From Actinomycetota bacterium (GTDB lineage: Bacteria; Actinomycetota; Actinomycetes; Nanopelagicales; Nanopelagicaceae), in assembly GCA_009698445.1 (NCBI GenBank), contig WLQG01000001.1, positions 1-64,000 of the forward strand: a stretch of DNA of 64,000 bases. Direction: 5' to 3'. Positions 19,120 through 28,314 of this stretch are shown piece by piece (the first letter of the stretch is position 1; every line of letters starts with the position of its first letter). The notes under the pieces were generated by a model. It had not been told where the DNA came from and did no database searches. It saw only the letters and a list, made by a program, of their open reading frames with translations. Position numbers and translations under genes: made by a program.

Positions 19120-19896
19120 GTGAAGAGCCCCACCAAGAAAAAAACCCTCAAAGTCGAACATCGATATCAAGAGATTGAGGACTGGCTACGCGCCAAAGTC
19201 GCTCGTGGAAAAATTGGGGATGCAATCCCCTCTGAAGTTGATATTGCTACCAAGTTTTCTGTTAGTCGAATGACGGCCAGACACGCAGTGATGAACTTAA
19301 TGCGGGAGGGTTTAGTAGATCGAAAGCGCGGAGCCGGAACTTTTGTTGCTGAGCAACCATTACACCGCCGCGAGGGTGTTCTCCTTTCATTTAGTGAAGA
19401 TATGGCTCGCAGGGGGCTAACACCGAGTTCAATCATGATTTCTGGGAAGTTGGAGATTCCAGGCAAGAATGATTTAGCAGCTCTTAAAGTTCAAAAGAAT
19501 TCTAAGTGCGTAGTAGTCAAGAGAATTCGAATGGCTGATGGGGTTCCATTGGCTATTGAACGAGTAGCCCTAGTACCTGCTGCTGTGGATGTCTTGAAAT
19601 TCGATTTAGTTAATGGATCACTTCACGAGGCACTACGTCATATTGATCTTTCACCAATTGTGGCAAATGGTTGGTTAAGTGCGCGTGTAGCAAATGCCGC
19701 AGAGTCAAAATATTTACAGATACCTATAAAGACACCACTTTTAGTTGAAACTAGAATCATTGAAGACAAATCTGGAAATCCGTTAGAGTTTACTGAAACT
19801 GCTTACGTTGCAACACGTTATGTAATTGATATCAAATTAAATTGTGCCCCGGCTTTCATTGCACCATTTAATGCCGCACCAATAGATCCCGCATAA
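19120..19896 (+). CDS. GntR family transcriptional regulator (HutC/UTRA type)
   Basis: IPSEVDIATKFSVSRMTARHAVMNLMREGLVDRKRGAGTFV winged helix plus UTRA-like C-terminus. Confidence 0.92.
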   Translation: MKSPTKKKTLKVEHRYQEIEDWLRAKVARGKIGDAIPSEVDIATKFSVSRMTARHAVMNLMREGLVDRKRGAGTFVAEQPLHRREGVLLSFSEDMARRGLTPSSIMISGKLEIPGKNDLAALKVQKNSKCVVVKRIRMADGVPLAIERVALVPAAVDVLKFDLVNGSLHEALRHIDLSPIVANGWLSARVANAAESKYLQIPIKTPLLVETRIIEDKSGNPLEFTETAYVATRYVIDIKLNCAPAFIAPFNAAPIDPA

Positions 19897-20750
19897 ACAC
19901 CTAAGCTCGCAGCAACAATTTTAATCGAACCATCTGGGACTAATTTCGCACGCTTAGCCGCTTCGCGTCTAATTAATTCTAGAAAAAACTCACCTGACTC
20001 GGATAGTCCCCCACCAATTATGAACAGCTCTGGTGCAAGAACAACCATGAGATTTGCGATGCCAATTCCAACCCATTTGGCAGACTCTTCAAATGCTGCA
20101 ATGGCTTTGGGGTCCCCCGCAATGGCCCTTTTATAAGCCTCTTCGGGTGTTTGTGTCCCAGCTCTTTTTGAAAGAGCTTCGGCAGAAGTGAGAGTTTCTA
20201 TGCATCCCTGTGCTCCACAACCACAAATTTCACCATCTGCTTGCACAATTTGGTGCCCTATTTCACCAGCTCCAAGCGTTGAGCCCATATGAACTTTGCC
20301 GTCGAAAATAATACCTCCACCAAATCCGGTACCAAGCACTAAACATGCAACAGGACTTTTCCCACGCGCAATTCCAGCATTTGCTTCAGCTAAAGAGAAA
20401 GCGCGTGCATCATTAATTATTGAAACTGGCCGTTGGCACTTTTCTTCAATTGATTTCTGCATGGGTTGCCCTAGCCAATCACCTGGCAAATTAGGAAAAA
20501 GAATAATCTCTCCTAAGTCATGATCAAAGATTCCTGGAACAGCCACTCCTACAGACCCTATGTCTGAATATTTCTCAAAAACATATTCATGTGCAATTTG
20601 AGCCAAAAGGTTAACCACATGCGCCGGACCTTTTATTGCTTCCGTAGGTACTGATCCTCTTTCAATAAGAGTAAGCTCACCATCTTGTAACCCGAGGACA
20701 CATATTTTTATGTTGGTTCCACCAAGGTCTAAACCTAAATATTTAGTCAC
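19818..20750 (-). CDS. ROK family sugar kinase
   Basis: LGLDLGGTNIKI, LGTGFGGGII, CGCGAQGCIET. Confidence 0.92.
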   Translation of the reverse strand: MTKYLGLDLGGTNIKICVLGLQDGELTLIERGSVPTEAIKGPAHVVNLLAQIAHEYVFEKYSDIGSVGVAVPGIFDHDLGEIILFPNLPGDWLGQPMQKSIEEKCQRPVSIINDARAFSLAEANAGIARGKSPVACLVLGTGFGGGIIFDGKVHMGSTLGAGEIGHQIVQADGEICGCGAQGCIETLTSAEALSKRAGTQTPEEAYKRAIAGDPKAIAAFEESAKWVGIGIANLMVVLAPELFIIGGGLSESGEFFLELIRREAAKRAKLVPDGSIKIVAASLGVYAGSIGAALNGAMKAGAQFNLISIT

Positions 20751-21432
20751 GGCCGAATCTTGTCACATACTCATCCAACATCACAGATGTTGTCGTGGCG
20801 CCTGAACGTGTGACTCCAGCATCTAGCATGTCTATGAGTGCATCGAGGGTTCTAACTCCACCAGCACTCTTAACTTTGATTTTTGGAGAGACACTGTTTT
20901 TCATTAATCTAACATCCTCGAGAGTTGCTCCAGTAGGGGCATAACCTGTGGAAGTCTTGACATAATGACCACCAGCTTTTTCAACTAGCTGGCATGCTTT
21001 TACTTTTTCTTCATCAGTTAAGTAAGCATTTTCTAAAATTACTTTAACCATTTTTCCTGAAGCTGCGTCAACTACGGCAGCAATGTCATGTTCCACTTCC
21101 GTATATTCACCAGATTTAAGAAGCCCAATATTCATAACCATATCGATTTCCGTTGCACCATCGATGATTGCCTTTTGTGTTTCAAATACCTTTGTTTGAG
21201 TCGTTGATGACCCATGTGGAAATCCCACTACAGTCCCTATTTCTACGTCAGTACCCTTGAGCAGATCTGCACAAAAACGTACATCTGAAGGTTTACAGCA
21301 CACTGAAGCCACATCATATTTCTTAGCTATCGCACATCCGGCTGCTACTTCATCACGTGTCATTTCTGGCTTCAAAAGTGAATGATCAATCGTTTTTGCA
21401 ATTGTTTGATACGAATAACGTGGATGTGCCAT
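20743..21432 (-). CDS. deoC: Deoxyribose-phosphate aldolase family
   Basis: IDHSLLKPEMT, VGFPHGSSTTQTKVFE, VKTSTGYAPTGAT. Confidence 0.9.
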   Translation of the reverse strand: MAHPRYSYQTIAKTIDHSLLKPEMTRDEVAAGCAIAKKYDVASVCCKPSDVRFCADLLKGTDVEIGTVVGFPHGSSTTQTKVFETQKAIIDGATEIDMVMNIGLLKSGEYTEVEHDIAAVVDAASGKMVKVILENAYLTDEEKVKACQLVEKAGGHYVKTSTGYAPTGATLEDVRLMKNSVSPKIKVKSAGGVRTLDALIDMLDAGVTRSGATTTSVMLDEYVTRFGRD

Positions 21433-21442
21433 TGAAATGCTC

Positions 21443-22204
21443 CTATATGTTTGTGACAGTGGACCATCCACCATCGATTGTTAAGACTTGACCAGTAATT
21501 GCACTATTTTCCAGCAGCGCTAAATACCCAGAAACTAAATTCTCAATGGGCAATTGTGCTTTTACTAATGGTTGCTTGCGTTTTATGAACTCCGAAATAA
21601 CTGGATTTGTTGCTGCCCTCGCAGCCATAGGCGTTGCAACTAATCCTGGAGCTATGGCATTGACTCTAATGTTGTCAGTTATGTATGAAGCAGAAATAGT
21701 TTTCATTAATCCACTAATTGCAGCTTTTGAAGCCGAATAGCCATGGGTTTGAAAATGTTCAGGAGATGGAGATTCTGCAAGGACGGAAGTCGTAAGAATT
21801 AATGATCCTCCCCCATTTTTAAGGAATATCTTTATGGCTTCACGGGCTGTTAGAAAAGCAGTTGTTAGATTTAATTCGAAGGTCTTATCCCAAGCCTCAC
21901 GCGACATTGAATGGATTGGTCCATCACCAAAACTGCGACCAGAACCACCAGCAATTGAAACCACATCTGTAATATTTCCAAGTTCCCCTAAAGCTTTTTT
22001 GAAACCAGATTCAACAGCTGACTCATCTCGTAAATCAATTGGATTAAAACCCACGAGATGTTTGCAACGACTTTTTAAGGATTCTCCATCACTGTATTCA
22101 CCGCCTAGTGCATAAGTTTGAATGCCCTGTGAATTTAACGCCTCTATAAGTGCAGCGGCCATACCCCTGCTGCCAGTAACTAATATTTTCCGAGTACTTT
22201 CCAC
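21443..22204 (-). CDS. Short-chain dehydrogenase/reductase
   Basis: TGSRGMAAALIEAL, YSASKAA, C-terminal DGGWS. Confidence 0.88.
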   Translation of the reverse strand: MESTRKILVTGSRGMAAALIEALNSQGIQTYALGGEYSDGESLKSRCKHLVGFNPIDLRDESAVESGFKKALGELGNITDVVSIAGGSGRSFGDGPIHSMSREAWDKTFELNLTTAFLTAREAIKIFLKNGGGSLILTTSVLAESPSPEHFQTHGYSASKAAISGLMKTISASYITDNIRVNAIAPGLVATPMAARAATNPVISEFIKRKQPLVKAQLPIENLVSGYLALLENSAITGQVLTIDGGWSTVTNI

Positions 22205-22229
22205 GTCAGAAAAATAGCACCTATCTGGA

Positions 22230-22247
22230 AAGTTGTCTATACAACTT
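22230..22247. promoter_or_regulatory. Putative GntR (HutC-type) operator AAGTTGTCTATACAACTT
   Basis: 7-bp perfect arms around ctat; core GTCTATAC identical to the site at 19085-19092; upstream of the SDR-deoC-ROK unit. Confidence 0.65.
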
Positions 22248-22325
22248 AGGTATTTCTTTAGGAACGTTAGCAGGCCGATATTTCAAGGTACAAAAGCCGA
22301 TCCGTAAACTACGCAGCTCCCGAAA

Positions 22326-23135
22326 TCAGAATTTTTTAAGTACCTTGAATCCACCGTCAACAATAATGTCAGTTCCAGTTACATAAGAGGAATGCTCGCT
22401 AACCAGGTAATGGACTACATCTGCAACTTGTTCAGAAGTACCTATTTTTCCAATTACATTTGCCGCCTCAACATTTCGTAAAAATTCTGTTGCCTGCTCG
22501 GTATTCATGCCCGCTAAATCTCGACGAAGCATTGGCGTATCAATTGTGCCGGGGGATACAGTATTAACTCGAATATTATCTTTTCCGACTTCTAGAACTA
22601 GGGTGCGGGCAGCAGAATTGAGAGCAGCTTTTTGTGAGGCGTAAATTACACAGTTCTTCAAACTCAATTCTGATTGAACTGATGAAACAAATACAATTTT
22701 TCCACCCTCCGTTTGTTTCATATGTTTAATAGCTTCTTGAGCACAGTAGATTGAGCCAATAAAATTTACATCAATCAATCTTCGCATTTGTGAATCCGTC
22801 ATTTCTAGAAAATCAATATACAACCCAATACCGGCTGCAGTAACCAATATTGAGCAATGACCTAGTTGATTTTTCATTTTCTCAAAAGATTTAATAACGT
22901 TGTTTTGATTTGCAATGTCACACTTGTCAGTAAAAATCTCTAAATTTGATTTCTTCGCAACTTCTTCTAATTCAATTAAGCCTTCATCACTTGTGTCGAC
23001 ACCCCACACTTTTGCCCCCGACTTAGCCAAATCAATGGCAATAGCTTTTCCCATGCCTGAAGCCGCTCCTGTTACAAAGGCGACTTGACCACTGAATTCT
23101 TTGAGTGAACTATCAATAAAATCTTGGGTTGTCAT
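22326..23135 (-). CDS. Short-chain dehydrogenase/reductase
   Basis: VTGAASGMGKAIA, YASQKAA, DGGFKV. Confidence 0.9.
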   Translation of the reverse strand: MTTQDFIDSSLKEFSGQVAFVTGAASGMGKAIAIDLAKSGAKVWGVDTSDEGLIELEEVAKKSNLEIFTDKCDIANQNNVIKSFEKMKNQLGHCSILVTAAGIGLYIDFLEMTDSQMRRLIDVNFIGSIYCAQEAIKHMKQTEGGKIVFVSSVQSELSLKNCVIYASQKAALNSAARTLVLEVGKDNIRVNTVSPGTIDTPMLRRDLAGMNTEQATEFLRNVEAANVIGKIGTSEQVADVVHYLVSEHSSYVTGTDIIVDGGFKVLKKF

Positions 23136-23179
23136 AATATGATGTTATTACAAATCAAAATTTTGGCAATACCCGCAGC

Positions 23180-24025
23180 CTAAAAGACTAATAATGGTAT
23201 TCCTTCTAGATCTGTTTCGATTTGCGCTACATCCCACCGACCAAAGTTTGGCCAAATTAATAAATTTCTTTTTGGCCCTGTTAAGACTGTGTTAGTTGGT
23301 GCCGCAACGAATGTTCCTTCATCATCTTGCGCCAGCACATTTAAACCTGTTGAATCCCACAAATAGATCACATCTGGCCGATAACAACTAATAACCAGGG
23401 CTCCTGATGTAGTGACAGTAACACCGTCGGGTACTGCGTCCATTTGACATAGAACCTTGACTTCACCGGCGGAAAAATCTTTATTGATTGCGATACTGCT
23501 TAGTTTTCCAGGGGTGCTCTCTAGTACCAATAATGATTGTCCATCTGCACTTAATGCCATTCCGTTAGGAAAATCTGGGCACATCCGTGACCACATACTT
23601 GAAATTCCATTTGAGTCCACTCTAATTATTGTGCCTTCGGATTTCTTCCAATCTCCCGAATCAGAAAAAACATAGGAGCCATCAGGTAAGAAGCAACCCC
23701 AATTTGGAAGATTGAGTGGAGCTCCATCAACGCTATTACAGAAAACTTCCCACGTTTTACTTTCTAAATTAACTTCCCAAACTGTCTTTGCCGCAGCATC
23801 ACACACAATCAAATTACCATTACTTCGAATTGATAAGCCCAGTAAAATTCCTCCAGCTGCGCTCTGGGCAACAACATCTAATTTTCCGTCAAGGGTAAGC
23901 CGATATATTTTTCCAGATTCACTTCCCAAATAAATTTCGCCTTTAAGCCCAACACATAGCCCCTCTGAATGATCTATTCCAGAAGCTAGAGTTTTAATAT
24001 CTTTATGTCCGTATTTTGCTTTCAT
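23180..24025 (-). CDS. SMP-30/gluconolactonase family protein
   Basis: Beta-propeller motifs; FPNGMALSADGQSL, DSGDW. Confidence 0.85.
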   Translation of the reverse strand: MKAKYGHKDIKTLASGIDHSEGLCVGLKGEIYLGSESGKIYRLTLDGKLDVVAQSAAGGILLGLSIRSNGNLIVCDAAAKTVWEVNLESKTWEVFCNSVDGAPLNLPNWGCFLPDGSYVFSDSGDWKKSEGTIIRVDSNGISSMWSRMCPDFPNGMALSADGQSLLVLESTPGKLSSIAINKDFSAGEVKVLCQMDAVPDGVTVTTSGALVISCYRPDVIYLWDSTGLNVLAQDDEGTFVAAPTNTVLTGPKRNLLIWPNFGRWDVAQIETDLEGIPLLVF

Positions 24026-24027
24026 AA

Positions 24028-24918
24028 TTAGTGGTTAATCGATCCAGGCCAGGTACCCAATCCCTCTGTTACATCTCTGAGCAGCCATAGTTGCCCGCCC
24101 ATGCTTGGGTCAGATGAATCGGCTAAAACGCCTGCATCTGTCATATAAAGATCTGAGCCAGAAAATACACAGTTAGTTGGAATTACACCCAGCTTTATAA
24201 ACTGATCGTAACTTCCATCTTTGTTGACAACATCAATTCCACCACCATTTACAGTAGTGACGAACAGCCTCCCATCTGCTGCAACGGCCATTCCGTCGGC
24301 AACAGGTTTGTCTCCAGGCAATTTACAGATATCAGTAATTTTTAAGGTGTCAGGATTTAGTCGACGAACCATCCCTGTGTATGACTCTGCCCAAACAACA
24401 CTGCCATCAGCTTCGATAGCAATTCCATTGGGAAAGGTTGGAGGAGTTAGTTCTGCTAAAAGTCTGCCTGATCCATCAGGAGAGAGTTCAAACAAGTAAG
24501 AAGGTTCAGGATTTTCAGGTCGATAAGTCCCTGGATCGGTAAAATAGAGTTTTCCATTTTTACCGAAAACTAAATCATTTGGACCGTTGAATTTAATGCC
24601 ATCTATTTCACTACAAATAATTTGAGCTTTAGCGCCTTCTTTTTCAATCACTTGAATAGATGGTGTGACCATTTCCTCTGCACGCCATGGACCAGTTGTT
24701 CCACCATTTTGGCAGACATACATTGCCCCAGCAGTTCCGACAACACAACTATTTGGACCACCTGCAGTATATGAATATCTAGAAACCCCCTTACCGCGTT
24801 CCCAAACACTTACTTGACTGCGGTAAGTCTCAACAAAACACACGCGCCCATCGGGTAATACAGCTGGCCCTTCTGCCCAACCTAAACCTTCGGCAAGAAG
24901 TTCTGGTTCTTTACTCAT
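24028..24918 (-). CDS. SMP-30/gluconolactonase family protein
   Basis: GLGWAEGPAVLPDGR, FNGPNDLVFGKNGKLYFTDPG, FPNGIAIE. Confidence 0.9.
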   Translation of the reverse strand: MSKEPELLAEGLGWAEGPAVLPDGRVCFVETYRSQVSVWERGKGVSRYSYTAGGPNSCVVGTAGAMYVCQNGGTTGPWRAEEMVTPSIQVIEKEGAKAQIICSEIDGIKFNGPNDLVFGKNGKLYFTDPGTYRPENPEPSYLFELSPDGSGRLLAELTPPTFPNGIAIEADGSVVWAESYTGMVRRLNPDTLKITDICKLPGDKPVADGMAVAADGRLFVTTVNGGGIDVVNKDGSYDQFIKLGVIPTNCVFSGSDLYMTDAGVLADSSDPSMGGQLWLLRDVTEGLGTWPGSINH

Positions 24919-24929
24919 TATTCCCCCTT

Positions 24930-25769
24930 TTATTTAACTGCTCCTGCAGTAATTCCTTGAACTATGTGTTTTTGTATTGCCATTGATCCAATGAGGAGTG
25001 GAATTAATGTAACCACACCTACAGTTGCAGCAACATTCCAATCAATTGGCCGTTGTGCACTAATTAGACCAGCATCTGCAATTGGGACGGTTTTTAAAGC
25101 CTCAGAATCAATGACATACATTCCTATCAGGAACTCATTCCAAATAAATATAGCCGCAAAGATGCCTGCGACAACTATCCCAGGTCGAACCAATGGCAGA
25201 AGAACTTGGAGCAAAGTACGCCATTTATTTGCACCATCTATTTCGGCTGCCTCGTCAATTTCAGTTGGAATTTCATCAAAGAATCCAATGAGGATCCAAA
25301 TAACCAGGGGAAGTGAGAACGCCACGTAAGGGATAATTAAGCCAATTCGAGTATTAGCCACATGCAAAAAACGCATACTTAGCAAAATCGGAACCGCTAC
25401 AGCAACTGGAGGCATAAATCTTAAACTTAAAATTGTTGTTGAAATGCGCTCTGAGCCTTTTACCTTGAGGCGTGATAGAGAATATGCCGCTGGAGTTCCA
25501 ATAACTAATGAAAGCACCACAACAATTGAAGTAATAATTAAAGTGTTAATTGTGCTTGACACGTAACTTCTGTCAAATAAAACTTCTTTATAGTTTTCAA
25601 CAACTACGGACCACTCAATTTTGAGAGAGGGAGGAACTTCCCCAATATCTATTCTCCTTTTTGTCGAAAGTAAGAATAAATAACCAATTGGAAATATACC
25701 TACAATGGCAATAACGACAAGAGTTACATACGAAACAGATCTACTGGCCACCCTAGACAAAGTAGTCAT
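24930..25769 (-). CDS. CUT1 ABC transporter permease (MalG-like)
   Basis: EIDEAAEIDGANKWRTLLQVLLPLVRP EAA loop. Confidence 0.9.
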   Translation of the reverse strand: MTTLSRVASRSVSYVTLVVIAIVGIFPIGYLFLLSTKRRIDIGEVPPSLKIEWSVVVENYKEVLFDRSYVSSTINTLIITSIVVVLSLVIGTPAAYSLSRLKVKGSERISTTILSLRFMPPVAVAVPILLSMRFLHVANTRIGLIIPYVAFSLPLVIWILIGFFDEIPTEIDEAAEIDGANKWRTLLQVLLPLVRPGIVVAGIFAAIFIWNEFLIGMYVIDSEALKTVPIADAGLISAQRPIDWNVAATVGVVTLIPLLIGSMAIQKHIVQGITAGAVK

Positions 25770-26654
25770 TTAATGATTTCTCCTGACTGGAATCCATTTT
25801 AAAAGAACTGAAAATCCAATAGTTGCCATTATTACCATTATGTAGGAAAGCGCCGAAGCGAACCCATACCGGTAGTACACAAATCCGTTTTCAAATGAAT
25901 AAAAGCTCAGAGTTGTTGTCGATCGTCCTGGTCCCCCGAAAGTTAATCCGTAAACCAAATCGAAAGTTCTAAATGAATCGATTCCTCTAAATATTGCGGC
26001 AAACACAACTGCTGATGACACAAGGGGTAGGGTTATGTATCGAATAATTTTTAAAGGTGATGCTCCATCAACACGAGCAGATTCAAATACATCCATCGGC
26101 AGTGCCTGATACCTAGCAAATACAACGACAAATATGAATGGTGTCCACTGCCAGATATCCACAAAAATCAGCGTCCAAAGGGTCCACTTGGGATCAGCTA
26201 GCCAAATCGGTGGGTTATCTATTCCAAAAAGGCCAATAAACCAATTAATCAACCCCCATTGTGGATTAAGAAGGGCCCTCCACATAAGACCAACTACTAC
26301 AGGGTTAAGGATCATGGGAGTAATCAAAATTGCCCTAACAAATTTGGAACCTTTAAGTTTTTGGCCAAAAAAGATTGCCAATGACACGCCGGCTACGACT
26401 TCAACTATTAAAGCAACACCAACCATGACTCCTGTTACAAGGATTGAACTCCAAAAAACTTTATCCGAAAGGATTTCTTTGTAATTGCCTAAACCAAGAA
26501 AATTCCATTTTCCGGCGACTCGATCAAATTCAAAAAAGGAGATTCCTAAACTGTAAAGCAATGGAAATACAGAAAAAAGCCCCAGGTAAACAATTGCAGG
26601 GCCAATTAGTGTTTTAGTTTCATGTCTTAACAGAAAACTTTTTGAATTTGAAAT
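25770..26654 (-). CDS. CUT1 ABC transporter permease (MalF-like); start uncertain, frame open to an ATT candidate at 26654
   Basis: ORF track begins at an internal TTG (26561); upstream in-frame ...KSFLLRHETKTLIGPAIVYLGLFSVFPLLYSLGISFFEFD reads as a normal TM1. Confidence 0.8.
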   Translation of the reverse strand: MSNSKSFLLRHETKTLIGPAIVYLGLFSVFPLLYSLGISFFEFDRVAGKWNFLGLGNYKEILSDKVFWSSILVTGVMVGVALIVEVVAGVSLAIFFGQKLKGSKFVRAILITPMILNPVVVGLMWRALLNPQWGLINWFIGLFGIDNPPIWLADPKWTLWTLIFVDIWQWTPFIFVVVFARYQALPMDVFESARVDGASPLKIIRYITLPLVSSAVVFAAIFRGIDSFRTFDLVYGLTFGGPGRSTTTLSFYSFENGFVYYRYGFASALSYIMVIMATIGFSVLLKWIPVRRNH

Positions 26655-26686
26655 TTTATTTATCCCTCAGTCTTCAGTTACAAGAA

Positions 26687-26723
26687 GTTAACGGACTCTC
26701 CAAATAATGGAGAGTCCGTTAAC
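26687..26723 (-). other. Perfect 15-bp intercistronic stem-loop between binding protein and MalF-like permease
   Basis: gttaacggactctcc-aaataat-ggagagtccgttaac. Confidence 0.9.
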
Positions 26724-26735
26724 TACCTTAGTTAT

Positions 26736-28160
26736 TTATGCTAGGTGTCCAGCGCGCTTCAGGATTTTTTCCCATGAAGCTTGAGCATTGGCACAGGCTT
26801 GCTTAGCGGTTTGACTGCCAATGATCGCTAAGTTGAACTCGCGTGCTGCTTCGCCTACTAGTTCGAAGCATTCAGGAATTAACGCGACATCAAGCATCTT
26901 TGCATTTTCCATGGCCTGTCCGGCCACTTTCAAATATGGATACTTCTTGTTTAGAGCTGCGTCAACATAAGTTCCGCGACGATTTGGATCAGTCTGATAC
27001 TTATCGAATTGGTACTTATCGAATTCAGCGCTAGTGATGTACTGCATTACCATCCATGCTGCATCCTTGCGCTTCTGTGGAAGATTCTTTGGAATTCCAA
27101 GACCCCAACCACCGCGAATTGGGCGACCTGAAGTATTTGCATCTCCTGGAATCTGAACCGCACCAATTTTTGAAGCAACCTTTGATGTTGCTGGGTTAAA
27201 TGCTGAACCAGCAATTGTGGACCAGCAAAGCATAAGTGCAACGTCACCACGAGAGAATGCATCAACTGACTCAGTAAAGCCAAATGAACCAACACCCTTA
27301 GGTGAAACTTCAGCACAATCAATCATGTGCTGTACGGCGCGAACAGCTGTAGCACCATTCAAGTTTGGCTTGTAATTCTTTGCACCTGGAGTACCAGACA
27401 TGAGCTTTCCACCCATTGAAGCAAAGCGTGCATACCAGTCAACCAAAATAAGTGAAACATCGTTTGCGGCAATCATGGTTGTGCCTGAAACTCCACCAGT
27501 ATTTAACTTACGTGCAGCGTCAATATAGTCATCCCAGTTCTTAGGAACAGGAATTCCTGCAGCAGCTAGCAAGTCCTTACGGTAGAACATGATTACAGAA
27601 CCAGAGTGCATTCCTGGAATTAAGTAAACATCCTTTCCACCAAATTTATTCTTGGCAACATCATAACGGCTTGTGTAATCAAGTTGGCCCGCAGGAAAAT
27701 CTGCTGGATAATTGTAGGTCGATGCTGTCAGTTCTTTATTTGCAATATAGTCATTTAACTTTGTGAATAATCCTCCGCCAACAACTCCTGAAACTGTAAA
27801 ACCTAAGTTGTCGATGATGTCATACTCTGATGTTGGTGCATGCAAAACAGATTGAATTTTTTCTAACTGTGCTCCAAGAGCTAGCGCAGTTACTTCAACT
27901 TTGATGCCATGCGTCTTTTGAATATAAGAAATCTTGTCTTTAATGCCTTCCTGATCTCTTTCGCCATCAACAAGAAGAATTTTTACTGTAGTACCTGCAA
28001 ATTTCTTTGGGTTGAATGAAGCAGCTGTAGCTGATTCAGCCATCCCGACAGAACTTGCACCAGCAACTGCAGCTGCAGTTGCTCCGACCTTTAGGAAATC
28101 TCTGCGATTAACGCCACTGCTGCTGGAGTCAACGCCGCTTACTCCGTCTTTATCCTTCAT
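26736..28160 (-). CDS. Extracellular solute-binding protein, Tat-type signal
   Basis: NRRDFLKVGATAAAVAGAS signal; family 1 SBP features. Confidence 0.9.
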   Translation of the reverse strand: MKDKDGVSGVDSSSSGVNRRDFLKVGATAAAVAGASSVGMAESATAASFNPKKFAGTTVKILLVDGERDQEGIKDKISYIQKTHGIKVEVTALALGAQLEKIQSVLHAPTSEYDIIDNLGFTVSGVVGGGLFTKLNDYIANKELTASTYNYPADFPAGQLDYTSRYDVAKNKFGGKDVYLIPGMHSGSVIMFYRKDLLAAAGIPVPKNWDDYIDAARKLNTGGVSGTTMIAANDVSLILVDWYARFASMGGKLMSGTPGAKNYKPNLNGATAVRAVQHMIDCAEVSPKGVGSFGFTESVDAFSRGDVALMLCWSTIAGSAFNPATSKVASKIGAVQIPGDANTSGRPIRGGWGLGIPKNLPQKRKDAAWMVMQYITSAEFDKYQFDKYQTDPNRRGTYVDAALNKKYPYLKVAGQAMENAKMLDVALIPECFELVGEAAREFNLAIIGSQTAKQACANAQASWEKILKRAGHLA

Positions 28161-28267
28161 TTTCGCTCCTATGTCTGAGGTTGATTATCACCATCACCCG
28201 ACCAGCCAATCCCCGCAAGTGAAACTGACAATCTCGTAGTAAATGCAAATTAGACCTGCGAAAGGGC

Positions 28268-28287
28268 TAAGTCAAGCGTTTGATTAA
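28268..28287. promoter_or_regulatory. Degenerate LacI-type operator TAAGTCAAGCGTTTGATTAA
   Basis: 16/20 identity to the duplicated operator TTAGTCAACCGATTGACTAA; 108 bp upstream of the transporter binding-protein gene. Confidence 0.6.
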
Positions 28288-28314
28288 AGGATTTTGCCTA
28301 TTTTATGCAGGGAT

